From assembly GCA_014155875.1 (NCBI GenBank), contig JACEFZ010014597.1:10001-74000 (forward strand): a DNA stretch of 64,000 nucleotides, read 5' to 3'. The position numbers and the translations under genes are program-made. Shown here piece after piece: positions 13,365 to 24,672 of this stretch. Under the pieces are notes generated by a model. The model did no database searches, was not told the origin of the DNA, and was given only the letters and a program-made list of their open reading frames with translations. Each line of letters opens with the position of its first letter. Position 1 is the first letter of the stretch. This stretch comes from Cepaea nemoralis. Its lineage: Eukaryota; Mollusca; Gastropoda; Stylommatophora; Helicidae.

Positions 13365-14204
13365 ATGCCTAAAAATACAAAGATGTCAACTAGGCAATCA
13401 TCTGAGAACCACTTATGTGCAACTTGTGGGAAAGGTTTCACTGAGCGGCGCAGTCTGCTTCGCCATACTCGGACCAGTCACAGTACCAAGGAGCAAGTGT
13501 ATTCGTGTCACACTTGTGGTCATAAGTTTAACAGAAAAGACAATCTACAACGCCACATTACAAAGGAACACACTACACCAGGAGTATCACCCAGTGTAAT
13601 ACCAGCAGACGCTTCAACACCCGCTTCAGCAACACTACGTAAGAGACATGTGGCTACTAATAGTGATGTGGCAGTCAGCGAGAAGAAGACTAAACAAGAC
13701 GAAAACGCCCATCCAGTCAGTGACACACAACCCAAGGATGAAGCGGCTTCTTTACACACCCTTCCAGATGATATTAGACAAGTATACACCGACAACTGGA
13801 GTAGTATCAAAACACATCACAAGATAAACAAATATATGTCTGTCTATACATTTTATATTAGCCCACACACAATCCACCCTAAAGACTGGGCATCTACCTT
13901 GAACAAGATCTTTACCATTCAAAAGAGCGTATTCAAAATCAACTTTAGTTATCATATAGTTCTTAGGCACAGCGAAACAGACGCTCTTCGATTGTTTCAC
14001 GCATCTTCAAATAATGCTTCTGTCTGAGAACTTCCACAACTAATCAAAAATAGACAAGACTTTGACGATTTTATCAAAACAGTACACGAACACGACGTTC
14101 TTACCTACGCTATGCAACAACGTTCAAATACCAAATACACTACAGAGACGATTCCAGCTATATGTTTTTATGTCTATCATATCCCAGAATTCCGGCTTGT
14201 TTAA
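13365..14204 (+). pseudogene. Two-C2H2-finger protein with internal stop (left arm)
   Basis: An ATG at 13365 opens 220 codons. Two C2H2 fingers are clear: C18, C21, H34, H39 and C48, C51, H64, H69. A Ser/Thr/Lys-rich linker follows, then a conserved-looking domain from DDIRQVYTDNWSSIKTHHK. At 14025-14027 there is a TGA, but the same frame stays open for 58 more codons (starting ELPQLIKNRQDFDDFIKTV) to TAA at 14202. A polyadenylation-type AATAAA overlaps the end. The second domain resembles, from memory, the N-terminal region of large proteins that carry DNA polymerase B domains in animal mobile elements; I cannot confirm this here. The polymerase part is absent. The protein would be a nuclear DNA-binding factor if made. 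Confidence 0.65.
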
Positions 14205-14449
14205 TAAATAACCACCCTTTTATGACCCACGTTAGGCACCACTGTGCATGATCATACTAGATATAACATTCCATATTTAACCATCCGTTTTGTATACTGG
14301 TATTACGCTTGTTCCTTTGTGTGTGTAAACTTTGCTGGAAATACTGTAAAATAAACAGTTTTATGTATTATAAGTGTGTTCACTTGTTGGTTTTAAGTGT
14401 TGATGGTACATATGAGTGTCATGTGGTGAGCGGGTGTTACATGTTGATG

Positions 14450-16150
14450 GCCAAGTCAAGAAATATCTCAACCAAACTTATAAATATGTGGACAAAGTAG
14501 GAAAATTTGTTAGCCAAAGGTGAAAAATGTCAGCCAAGTAAAGAAATATCTCATCTAAACTTATAAAGAGGTCGATCGATATAAGAAAATATGTTAGCCA
14601 AATTAGGAAAAATATTGGCCAAGTAAAGAAATATCTCATCCAAACTTATAAAGAGGTCGATCGATATAAGAAAATATGTTAGCCAAATTAGGAAAAATAT
14701 TGGCCAAGTAAAGAAATATCTCATCCAAACTTATAAAGAGATCGATCGATATAAGAAAATATGTTAGGCAAAGTAGGAAAAATATTGGCCAAGTAAAGAC
14801 AGGTGTCAACTAATCTTATAAATATGTCGGCCAAACTTATAAAAATTAGGAAAATTTGTTAGACAAAGGGGAAAACTGTTGACCATGTAAAGAAAATTCT
14901 CGGCTAAACTCATAAAAAGCAGGAAACTTTGTTAACCAAATGTGAAAAAAAAAATATTGTCCGAATAAAGACATGTTTCAACTAATCTTATAAATATGTT
15001 GTCAAAACTTATAAACATTAGGAAAAGGTGTTAACCAAATGGGAAAAATATTGTCCAAGTGGAGAAATATCTCAACCATTCTTATAAAAATTAGGAAATT
15101 GTGTTAACCTAATGAGAAAAATATCGCCCAAGTGAAGAAAGATTTACACAAAACTTATAAAACTTAGGAAAATGTGTTAACCTAATGAGAAAAATATTGA
15201 CCAAGTAAAGAAAAATTTACACCAAACTTACGAAAAGTAGGAAAACGTGTTAGCCAAATGGGAAAAATAGTAGCCAAGTAAAGAAGTATTGCATGCAAAC
15301 TTTTAAAATGTATGAAAATTTGTTAGCCAAATGTGAAAACTGCTGACAAGTAAAGAAACTTCTCGACCAAACTCATAAAAAGTAGGAAACTTTGTTAACT
15401 AAACGTGACAAAATATTGTCCAAGTAAAGACATGTTTCAACTAGTCTTATAAATATGTCGCCCAAACTTATGAACATTAGGAATATGTGTTAACCAAATG
15501 GGAAAAATATTGACCAAGTGAAGAAATATCTCAACCATACTTGTGAAAAGGCGAATAATGTGTTAACCTAAGGGGAAAAACATTGGCGAAGTGAAGAAAT
15601 ATCTCAGCCATTCTTATAAAAATTAGGAAAATATGTTAACTAATGAGAAAAATATTGCCCAAGTAAAGAAAAAATTTACACAAAGCTTATAAAACTTAGG
15701 AAAATGTGTTAACCTAAGGAGAAAAATATTGACCAAGTGAAGAAATATCTCAACCATACTTATGAAAAGGAGAAAAATGTGTTAACCTAACGGGAAAAAC
15801 ATTGGCGAAGTGAAGAAATATCTCAGCCATTCTTATAAAAATTAGGAAAATATGTTAACCTAATGAGAAAAATATTGCCCAAGTGAAGAAAAAATTTACA
15901 CAAAACTTATAAAACTTAGGAAAATGTGTTAACCTAAGGACAAAAATATTGACCAAGTAAAGACAAATTTACACCAAACTTATGAAAAGTAGGAAAATTT
16001 GTTAACCAAAAGGGAAAAAATATGGGCTAAACTGTGAAATATGTTGACCCAAGTAAGAAAATCTGTTAGCCAAAGGGGAAAAATGTTGGCCAAAACATGA
16101 AACATTTTAACCAAACTTATAAATAGCTCGTGTAAACTTATAAATAAGTA
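14450..16150. repeat. 1.7 kb degenerate minisatellite (left arm)
   Basis: More than 20 diverged units of about 60-85 bp built on GGAAAAATATTGGCCAAGTA, AAGAAATATCTCAACC and CTTATAAA. The first units near 14570-14760 also carry TCGATCGATATAAG. No coding sequence is seen. Confidence 0.9.
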
Positions 16151-16278
16151 GGGGAAAAAATTGCTTCTGTAGTTATGTCAAAAGTGTCTTGAACTTTTAT
16201 CTGAACAGACATGTCACACTACATAATCATCAACGTCAGCATTATTCTCCTTTTACATTACCGAAAGCTTCAACTTAC

Positions 16279-16740
16279 CATTCCAGAGTATCTGTTAAAG
16301 AAACACGTATACAGACTATTCACCCATCTCTCCACACTCTTGGTTTTTGCTTTCTTACACAAAGTGTCTATGTCTTTCGTAGATGTCTTCACATCTTTTC
16401 CATGTCACATCACCAAGAACTCCAAACCTCCATTGTACACGAGCTCCAATGAAACAGTCATAATAACATTCATGGCAATGCAGTCTGTGGCTCCACCTGG
16501 GATAGTTTGGATACCATCTGAGTATTCAGCAGCAAAAATCCCTTTCCCCTGGTTGAAATCTTCAACTTTCTATACCACAAGGTCTGTTCCACTAACCTTC
16601 CATTGTTCCAGCTTTCAACAATACAAAGGATGTTCTCGAAGTCTAACTAACGTAATATTTCTTACTTTGTCCACCTCTATCACACTTTGTCATTTTACAG
16701 CTGCAATAGCAGCAAGTCTGCAACCAACTAACAGTGTCTG
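16279..16740 (-). pseudogene. Decayed unknown coding exon (left arm)
   Basis: Minus-strand mirror of 17728-18189 with the same four in-frame stops. It lies on the opposite strand to the zinc-finger gene of this arm and converges with it across the minisatellite. I do not recognise the protein. Confidence 0.4.
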
Positions 16741-17034
16741 TTATGAAATCGACCATTCTTAAAACCACGTCTGCCTTAATGAACCCTTGAATACCCTCTA
16801 CCACATCTTCTAACCGACTTTCAACGTTTCATACCAAATAATATTAACACTCTCTTTTATTACAGAGCAGCCGATTTTCTGCTGACTGGGCAGATTTTCC
16901 AACCTAATGGAGATAAATCATCTGTCCCCCTAACATACTAGGCGGTATTCTAGACAATGAATATGGTCATCAACCATCACCCCTAAGAAGAACTTGAAAA
17001 CAACATCAGAGATTGGGTTCCTGAGACGAATTCC

Positions 17035-17433
17035 ATGGACTACCAGAGTAACTAACGCTGATCGCCTAAAAAAGCCTAAGAAACATGGAGCATTATATAC
17101 ATCAAACACAACAAATTCGTTCTTACTAACCCTAACCCTAACCCTAACTACTCAATAAACACAACAAACTATATCTTACTAACCCTAACCCTAACTATAC
17201 ATCAAACACAACAAACTCTTTCTTAAGAGACATGGAGGCAAACCAGTGTCAGAAATGGAAAAAGTTAAATTTGTGTGAGTAAATTTTAATTAAAATTTAA
17301 AAATAATAAATCGCAATTTTATTTGCGCACTTCACTTAATATACAGATATAGGCTACGTATAGCTTAGGTATAGGACGTATATTGAGCTTACATCTTAAG
17401 CAATAAATTGCGATTTATTATTTTTTAATTTTT
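17035..17433. other. Unique centre of the palindrome
   Basis: 399 bp that are not part of the arms. They include a short duplication with ATCAAACACAACAAA and telomere-type repeats. They also hold a smaller inverted repeat (AATAATAAATCGCAATTTTA near 17300 and its near-complement near 17400). This would form the loop if the arms paired. Confidence 0.85.
17126..17195. repeat. Short telomere-like (CCCTAA)n blocks
   Basis: Two blocks, about three and a half and two and a half CCCTAA units, at 17127-17149 and 17179-17195. Each is followed by a piece with CACAACAAA. CCCTAA/TTAGGG is the telomere repeat of most animals including molluscs. Confidence 0.8.
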
Positions 17434-17727
17434 GGAATTCGTCTCAGGAACCCAATCTCTGATGTTGTTTTCAAGTTCTTCTTAGGGGTGATGGTTGGTG
17501 ACCATATTCATTGTCTAGAATACCGCCTAGTATGTTAAGGGGACAGATGATTTATCTCCATTAGGTTGGAAAATCTGCCCAGTCAGCAGAAAATCGGCTG
17601 CTCTGTAATAAAAGAGAGTGTTAATATTATTTGGTATGAAACGTTGAAAGTCGGTTAGAAGATGTGGTAGAGGGTATTGAAGGGTTCATTAAGGCAGACG
17701 TGGTTTTAAGAATGGTCGATTTCATAA

Positions 17728-18189
17728 CAGACACTGTTAGTTGGTTGCAGACTTGCTGCTATTGCAGCTGTAAAATGACAAAGTGTGATAGAGGTGGACA
17801 AAGTAAGAAATATTACGTTAGTTAGACTTCGAGAACATCCTTTGTATTGTTGAAAGCTGGAACAATGGAAGGTTAGTGGAGCAGACCTTGTGGTATAGAA
17901 AGTTGAAGATTTCAACCAGGGGAAAGGGATTTTTGCTGCTGAATACTCAGATGGTATCCAAACTATCCCAGGTGGAGCCACAGACTGCATTGCCATGAAT
18001 GTTATTATGACTGTTTTATTGGAGCTCGTGTACAATGGAGGTTTGGAGTTCTTGGTGATGTGACATGGAAAAGCTGTGAAGACATCTACGAAAGACATAG
18101 ACACTTTGTGTAAGAAAGCAAAAACCAAGAGTGTGGAGAGATGGGTGATTAGTCTGTATAAGTGTTTCTTTAACAGATACTCTGGAATG
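17728..18189 (+). pseudogene. Decayed unknown coding exon (right arm)
   Basis: One frame stays protein-like for 154 codons apart from four stops. Readable parts include QSVIEVDKVRNITLVRLREH, KVEDFNQGKGIFAAEYSDG, IQTIPGGATDCIAMNVIMTV and KTKSVERWVISLYKCFFNRY. The stops are TGA or TAG codons at places where Trp or Tyr would fit. The frame ends at TCTGGAATG followed by GTAAGT, a perfect splice-donor match. This suggests a former exon of an element gene. No family is recognised. The frames on the opposite strand are shadows. Confidence 0.42.
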
Positions 18190-18299
18190 GTAAGTTGAAG
18201 CTTTCGGTAATGTAAAAGGAGAATAATGCTGACGTTGATGATTATGTAGTGTGACATGTCTGTTCAGATAAAAGTTCAAGCCACTTTTGACATAACTAC

Positions 18300-20030
18300 A
18301 GAAGCAATTTTTTCCCCCTACTTATTTATAAGTTTACACGAGCTATTTATAAGTTTGGTTAAAATGTTTCATGTTTTGGCCAACATTTTTTCCCCTTTGG
18401 CTAACAGATTTTCTTACTTGGGTCAACATATTTCATAGTTTAGCCCATATTTTTTCCCTTTTAGTTAACAAATTTTCCTACTTTTCATAAGTTTGGTGTA
18501 AATTTGTCTTTACTTGGTCAATATTTTTGTCCTTAGGTTAACACATTTTCCTAAGTTTTATAAGTTTTGTGTAAATTTTTTCTTCACTTGGGCAATATTT
18601 TTCTCATTAGGTTAACATATTTTCCTAATTTTTATAAGAATGGCTGAGATATTTCTTCACTTCGCCAATGTTTTTCCCGTTAGGTTAACACATTTTTCTC
18701 CTTTTCATAAGTATGGTTGAGATATTTCTTCACTTGGTCAATATTTTTGTCCTTAGGTTAACACATTTTCCTAAGTTTTATAAGTTTTGTGTAAATTTTT
18801 TCTTTACTTGGGCAATATTTTTCTCATTAGTTAACATATTTTCCTAATTTTTATAAGAATGGCTGAGATATTTCTTCACTTCGCCAATGTTTTTCCCCTT
18901 AGGTTAACACATTATTCTCCTTTTCACAAGTATGGTTGAGATATTTCTTCACTTGGTCAATATTTTTCCCATTTGGTTAACACATATTCCTAATGTTCAT
19001 AAGTTTGGGCGACATATTTATAAGACTAGTTGAAACATGTCTTTACTTAGACAATATTTTGTCACGTTTAGTTAACAAAGTTTCCTACTTTTTATGAGTT
19101 TGGTCGAGAAGTTTCTTTACTTGTCAGCAGTTTTCACATTTGGCTAACAAATTTTCATACATTTAAAAAGTTTGCATGCAATACTTCTTTACTTGGCTAC
19201 TATTTTTCCCATTTGGCTAACACGTTTTCCTACTTTTCATAAGTTTGGTGTAAATTTTTCTTTACTTGGTCAATATTTTTCTCATTAGGTTAACACATTT
19301 TCCTAAGTTTTATAAGTTTTGTGTAAATTTTTCATCACTTGGGCGATATTTTTCTCATTAGGTTAACACAATTTCCTAATTTTTATAAGAATGGTTGAGA
19401 TATTTCTCCACTTGGACAATATTTTTCAAATTTGGTTAACACCTTTTCCTAATGTTTATAAGTTTTGACAACATATTTATAAGATTAGTTGAAACATGTC
19501 TTTATTCGGACAATATTTTTTTTTTCACATTTGGTTAACAAAGTTTCCTGCTTTTTATGAGTTTGGCCGAGAATTTTCTTTACATGGTCAACAGTTTTCA
19601 CCTTTGTCTAACAAATTTTCCTAATTTTTATAAGTTTTGCCGACATACTTATAAGATTAGTTGACACCTGTCTTTACTTGGCCAATATTTTTCCTACTTT
19701 GGCTAACATATTTTCTTATATCGATCGACCTCTTTATAAATTTGGATGAGATATTTCTTTACTTGGCCAATATCTTTCCTAATTTGGCTAACATATTTTC
19801 TTATATCGATCGACATCTTTATAAGTTTGGATGAGATATTTCTTTACTTGGCCAATATTTTTCCTAATTTGGCTAACATATTTTCTTATATCGGTCGACC
19901 ACTGTATAAGTTTAGATGAGATATTTCTTTACTTGGCCGACATTTTTCACCTTTGGCTAACAAATTTTCCTACTTGGTCCACATATTTATAAGTTTGGTT
20001 TAGATATTTCTTGACTTGGCCATCAACATG
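18300..20030. repeat. 1.7 kb degenerate minisatellite (right arm)
   Basis: Mirror copy of the array at 14450-16150, with the same order of variant units. The array had its present structure before the arms were copied. Confidence 0.9.
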
Positions 20031-20267
20031 TAACACCCGCTCACCACATGACACTCATATGTACCATCAACACTAAAAACCAACAAGTGAACACACTTAT
20101 AATACATAAAACTGTTTATTTTACAGTATTTCCAGCAAAGTTTACACACACACAAAGGAACAAGCGTAATACCAGTATACAAAACGGATGGTTAAATATG
20201 GAATGTTATATCTAGTATGATCATGCACAGTGGTGCCTAACGTGGGTCATAAAAGGGTGGTTATTTA

Positions 20268-21107
20268 TTAAACAAGCCGGAATTCTGGGATATGATAGAC
20301 ATAAAAACATATAGCTGGAATCGTCTCTGTAGTGTATTTGGTATTTGAACGTTGTTGCATAGCGTAGGTAAGAACATCGTGTTCGTGTACTGTTTTGATA
20401 AAATCGTCAAAGTCTTGTCTATTTTTGATTAGTTGTGGAAGTTCTCAGACAGAAGCATTATTTGAAGATGCGTGAAACAATCGAAGAGCGTCTGTTTCGC
20501 TGTGCCTAAGAACTATATGATAACTAAAGTTGATTTTGAATACGCTCTTTTGAATGGTAAAGATCTTGTTCAAGGTAGATGCCCAGTCTTTAGGGTGGAT
20601 TGTGTGTGGGCTAATATAAAATGTATAGACAGACATATATTTGTTTATCTTGTGATGTGTTTTGATACTACTCCAGTTGTCGGTGTATACTTGTCTAATA
20701 TCATCTGGAAGGGTGTGTAAAGAAGCCGCTTCATCCTTGGGTTGTGTGTCACTGACTGGATGGGTGTTTTCGTCTTGTTTAGTCTTCTTCTCGCTGACTG
20801 CCACATCACTATTAGTAGCCACATGTCTCTTACGTAGTGTTGCTGAAGCGGGTGTTGAAGCGTCTGCTGGTATTACACTGGGTGATACTCCTGGTGTAGT
20901 GTGTTCCTTTGTAATGTGGCGTTGTAGATTGTCTTTTCTGTTAAACTTATGACCACAAGTGTGACACGAATACACTTGCTCCTTGGTACTGTGACTGGTC
21001 CGAGTATGGCGAAGCAGACTGCGCCGCTCAGTGAAACCTTTCCCACAAGTTGCACATAAGTGGTTCTCAGATGATTGCCTAGTTGAAATCTTTGTATTTT
21101 TAGGCAT
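20268..21107 (-). pseudogene. Two-C2H2-finger protein with internal stop (right arm)
   Basis: Mirror of 13365-14204: ATG at 21107, the same internal TGA at 20445-20447 and the same end at 20268. Few amino-acid changes separate the copies (Met7Ile; Ala to Thr in the Lys-rich linker). The shared TGA shows that the stop arose before the inverted duplication, or that it is tolerated. Confidence 0.65.
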
Positions 21108-22351
21108 GTTCACTAGCGGCTTGATACTGAGACAAGCAACCGTCGACTTGACACACGTTCGCAGCGAGGTGGTGAATATAGCGTTGAATATATTTAGTTA
21201 CTATCTTTCACCAAAGGTAGATAACACGATGTTGGCTAGATAGGTAAGTCAAATACTCAAACAACAAGATGTATTATTCACTAGTCTAGTAAATCGATTC
21301 AATTCCGAACACTTTTTTCCTCGTCTTTGTTTCAGGCGCCGATGCAGATAACGTTGTAAACTATGGCAGAATAATGAGGTTGCTTACACTTCGGATGCGC
21401 CTGGGTAAGAATCTGGCTGATAATTCTTACAAGGCAGTTGTGAATGTCCAAAAATTGGAAGAAAGAGCCCAAAAGCTGTAGGTCCGTATATGGCTGATAG
21501 TCCGTGGATACTGAGACAAAACGGTAACTGGCAAACTTTCTAAACTTGAAGGCAAATAGTCATTGAATAATCACAAAACTGAAGATCCAATCTTTCGTCG
21601 TTCTTGTATACATCACAAAGTGGGTGAGAGGTAGTGAGTTGGATATATATTACATACAGTAATCCCCGCCCACCGTATAGTTGCCAGCCAATCAATGCTT
21701 GTTTAACATAAAATGTGTGTCAATTCTAAGACAATTACTCTGATTGGTTGTAGACCACAAGTGAAAGGCCAATCAATACTTGTCTAACATAAAATGTGGG
21801 TCAATTCTAAGACAATTACCCTGATTGGTTGCATACCACAAGTGAACGACGTATTGTAGTGGTATGCAAACAGGTCAGATACATGGCGAAAGACAGACAT
21901 CGTAGTTATTACCACACACACATTTATATTGGTTACAGACATAACTTCACACGAGTTAGGTCCCGTAGCGGACTTGCCGGTATGTTGTATGATTTATTTG
22001 TATGTAAGTAATACACCAACGTATTCATACCCTTGTGCTTTGTACTTATTTGCTAGTGTAACACGGGTGTGTGATATTTTATACATATCACTGTATTTAA
22101 TTTACCTTGTAATAATGTACTTGAATTCTTTCAACTACTTCCTATTTAGTACTATATTTATATACTGTGATTATGTGTATAGCGTCTTTTTGTATACATT
22201 GTGGTAGTGTATGGCTGCCTTGTGCGATGTTGGTTTACTTCTAACACACTAATACAGACGTTGAGAGACATGACGCTTGACACGGGAAAAATGTATCAAA
22301 GAGACTAAAAGAAGTAGTTGTCTTTAAGAGGATAGACCAAGCTTCGATATT

Positions 22352-22546
22352 TTGAAGATAGTCTTTGGTAAGGTGGAAAACATGACTAATATAAAGATGT
22401 CAATTACAAGGAGAAAAAGAGTGTTCAAGTACTACATAGAACCTATACTATTGTATGAATGTGAAGCGAGGACAATGGGCAGACAAGTTAAAAACCATCT
22501 AATGACACTGGGGATGTGGATTCTGAGTGGGGAAAAATTAACTTGA
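22352..22546 (+). pseudogene. LINE reverse transcriptase fragment inside right arm
   Basis: Mirror copy of 11922-12122, with the same short reverse-transcriptase segment on the plus strand and one codon deleted relative to the left arm. Confidence 0.75.
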
Positions 22547-23497
22547 CAACCACATGAAACTCCCTCCAAATAATACAAGGCAACAGAACAATACATACAG
22601 CGTAGCAGACACAAAGACACTACACCAGCCCTGTAAGGCAACATACTCTGATAATGTATACATAACGGCCGCTCTCCAATAATACTACACACATCTATAA
22701 GAAGTGGTAAGTGCGCATACACAGATACACGATACTTCCTAAAGTAGACTCTAACCAAGTTCGCAGTGCAGCTATATAGAGGCATGCCTATTGATCTGAT
22801 ATGAAATATATTTGATTATTTTCACACCCGGATGTAATAGGCAACAATTCACAACACAGCTACGATGCGCTGACAGGGGTGACCTGTATCACATAGTACA
22901 CCATCCTTTTTCAAACCCCAATCGTTTTCAATGTCACAAGAATAACGAACTACTGATATTTAAGATCAGAGTGGCATATGCTGATACTGTTTGTGATATC
23001 TCCTACTCATACCACCTGTTTTAACTGAATAAGGACACATACACCTAACCCATAATCCCCAACCGCCACATATGAGAAACATCGATTGAGTAGTGCTTTT
23101 GATTTATGTGGATATTCCGACAATAGGTGTTAATCCTTTAATCCCCTTCCAACCTTTATATGAACCTTTATTAATATCGCGAACTATTTGCAACGACGGA
23201 GATATTAGTAATATCAATACCCCATCTTTGTCATTACGACGACGATAAGCCCCGGGATTAGCCGTTATGAAAATGAGTATTGATTTTTGGCAACACCTGT
23301 TGAGGTTAAGATTATATCATATTCTGATAGTTATGTTATATTTTGTGACGCATAGGTACAAGAGTGAAATTTGATGCCTGTGTTTTTCATCCCTGGTGGG
23401 ACTCGTGGCTGCGGCGACACGGCCGGACAAAGCGGCACTAACCCCTATAATCAACTAGACACCCACACGATGATGACTGGAAATCTTACCAACGACA

Positions 23498-23575
23498 AAG
23501 TACCGAGATTCGAACCTGTAACTTCCCCGGTGTCTGGGATACCACCTAAACATACTCAGCAACCAGACCCCACCC
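23498..23575 (-). repeat. tRNA-like sequence in right arm
   Basis: Mirror copy of 10893-10972 with the same B-box-like GGTTCGAATCTCGG read on the minus strand. It was therefore present before the arms were duplicated. Confidence 0.42.
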
Positions 23576-24313
23576 AGCTCCTTTTCTAAACATAGCCGGG
23601 TTAATAACACCAGAGCTCTCCATCACAACTAAGTAACAAAACATTATCAATATTTCTTCTACTACTAGACCTCCCCACTGGGATTCGAATCCGATGATAG
23701 TGTTCAGAAGCGTTTATCTAATTAATCATCCACTCACCCTACCCCTTAACAACGACTTTCACTAAGCCATACCCACTAAATGCAATAATACCGGTCATCT
23801 TTACTTTTTTAAGGTTTTAATTTTTAATCTGTATGATGATGTTGTTTAAACCACTACCGCCCTCTACGGTTCACTAGTAACCGCTACCCACTCCTTAACA
23901 CCGACTTTTGCTAAGCCATACCCATTAAAATCAATACTACTGGCCATTTGACATTTGTAAGGTTTTCATTTGAAGCTCTAAAATGATATGATGATAGTGC
24001 TCGGAAGCATTTACCTAGCTACACCGCCACTCACCCATCCCTTACCAACGAATGCCACTAAGCCCCGCCCACTACAACCCATGATAACAGTAATCATTAA
24101 ATTTTAATTCTTAAAAAAAATTCTCAAAAAAAGGGAGGTAATATCACAAAAACAGATGATTATTTACTCCTGAGTTATGTCCCGCACCTGCTTCTTTGCG
24201 CTTACTAAAAAACGACAGCACCTACCGGCACCTACAGCACCTCCGTCTTTATTCTTAGTAAAAGAGGTGTGGGACCACAATTTTGGGAGGGATAAGCAAC
24301 ATATATAACTACT

Positions 24314-24319
24314 GACCTC
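24314..24319. repeat. Right target site duplication GACCTC
   Basis: Exact copy of 10154-10159, immediately after ...ATAACTACT. The flanks beyond the six bases do not match. Confidence 0.85.
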
Positions 24320-24399
24320 GTTCCCTGGTGCTCTGGATAAATACCGTTAATGTCATATCTCCCCGACACCTTCTTAATTTTGTTCCGCTTACTCACTTT

Positions 24400-24672
24400 G
24401 AACTCAAGCATAGTCCATACACTACTACTTCTAGTAGTGCTGGACTGAATTTTACGTATGGATTAGCTTTCCCTATTAACAGGTCCATCGCCATCAGGCG
24501 AACCAACTCCGACTTCAGAGGTACTTGTAATTTAAGTCCCCAATTCAAGAACGACAGGTCAACATTTTAGTCCAGCTGTCCGGTGTAGGGGTTGAACTGC
24601 TTACCTCGGCATCAGCACAACGGATGTTTAAGAACACGCGTTCTTACCCATTCGGTCATGCTAACCTACCAT
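24400..24672 (-). mobile_element. tRNA-derived SINE (class II-like head)
   Basis: Read on the minus strand, a tRNA-like head with a B box (GGGGTTGAACTGC on plus) and a long variable arm precedes a body with AGGTACTTGTAATTTAAGTC. The end contains GAACTCAAGCATAGTCCATA (plus-strand reading). Further copies lie at 36195-36475, 54236-54520, 56930-57128 and, as a tail only, at 60609-60690. The variable arm suggests a Leu or Ser tRNA ancestor. Confidence 0.65.

Larger units (their letters stand above)
10160..17034 (+). repeat. Left arm of the palindrome (6875 bp)
   Basis: Reads 10160 to 17034 as the near-exact reverse complement of 17434-24313. The match begins at AGTAGT and stops at GACGAATTCC. 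In order it holds tRNA-like sequence, a LINE fragment, a promoter region, the zinc-finger gene, a 1.7 kb minisatellite and a reverse-strand decayed frame. Confidence 0.95.
10160..24313. mobile_element. 14.15 kb palindromic Maverick/Polinton-like element
   Basis: The two ends are inverted copies (AGTAGTTATATATGTTGC at the left, its complement at the right). They are flanked by the exact 6-bp duplication GACCTC. A 6-bp duplication and AG...CT termini with long inverted repeats are hallmarks of Maverick/Polinton elements. The whole element is an inverted duplication: arm 10160-17034, centre 17035-17433, arm 17434-24313. The arms differ by scattered substitutions and short indels, about 1-2% by eye. 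No polymerase B, integrase, ATPase, protease or capsid frame is present. Each arm instead carries a two-finger gene and a second decayed frame. A non-autonomous element with a 6-bp duplication from another superfamily is the main alternative. Confidence 0.6.
17434..24313 (-). repeat. Right arm of the palindrome (6880 bp)
   Basis: Mirror image of 10160-17034, starting GGAATTCGTC and ending in ACTACT. Differences from the left arm are spread along its length, for example Met to Ile at codon 7 of the finger gene. The copy is therefore not a single-read artefact of identical sequence. Confidence 0.95.

Noticed and set aside
16211..16762. 183-codon frame with hydrophobic start, repeated at 17706-18257
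   Set aside because: It is the shadow of the more protein-like frame on the opposite strand (17728-18189 and mirror). It carries no recognisable motif.
10160..24313. Palindrome as a simple read or assembly artefact
   Set aside because: The arms differ by scattered substitutions and indels, and exact 6-bp duplications flank the outer ends. Neither is expected from a hairpin read. Long-read confirmation is still wanted.
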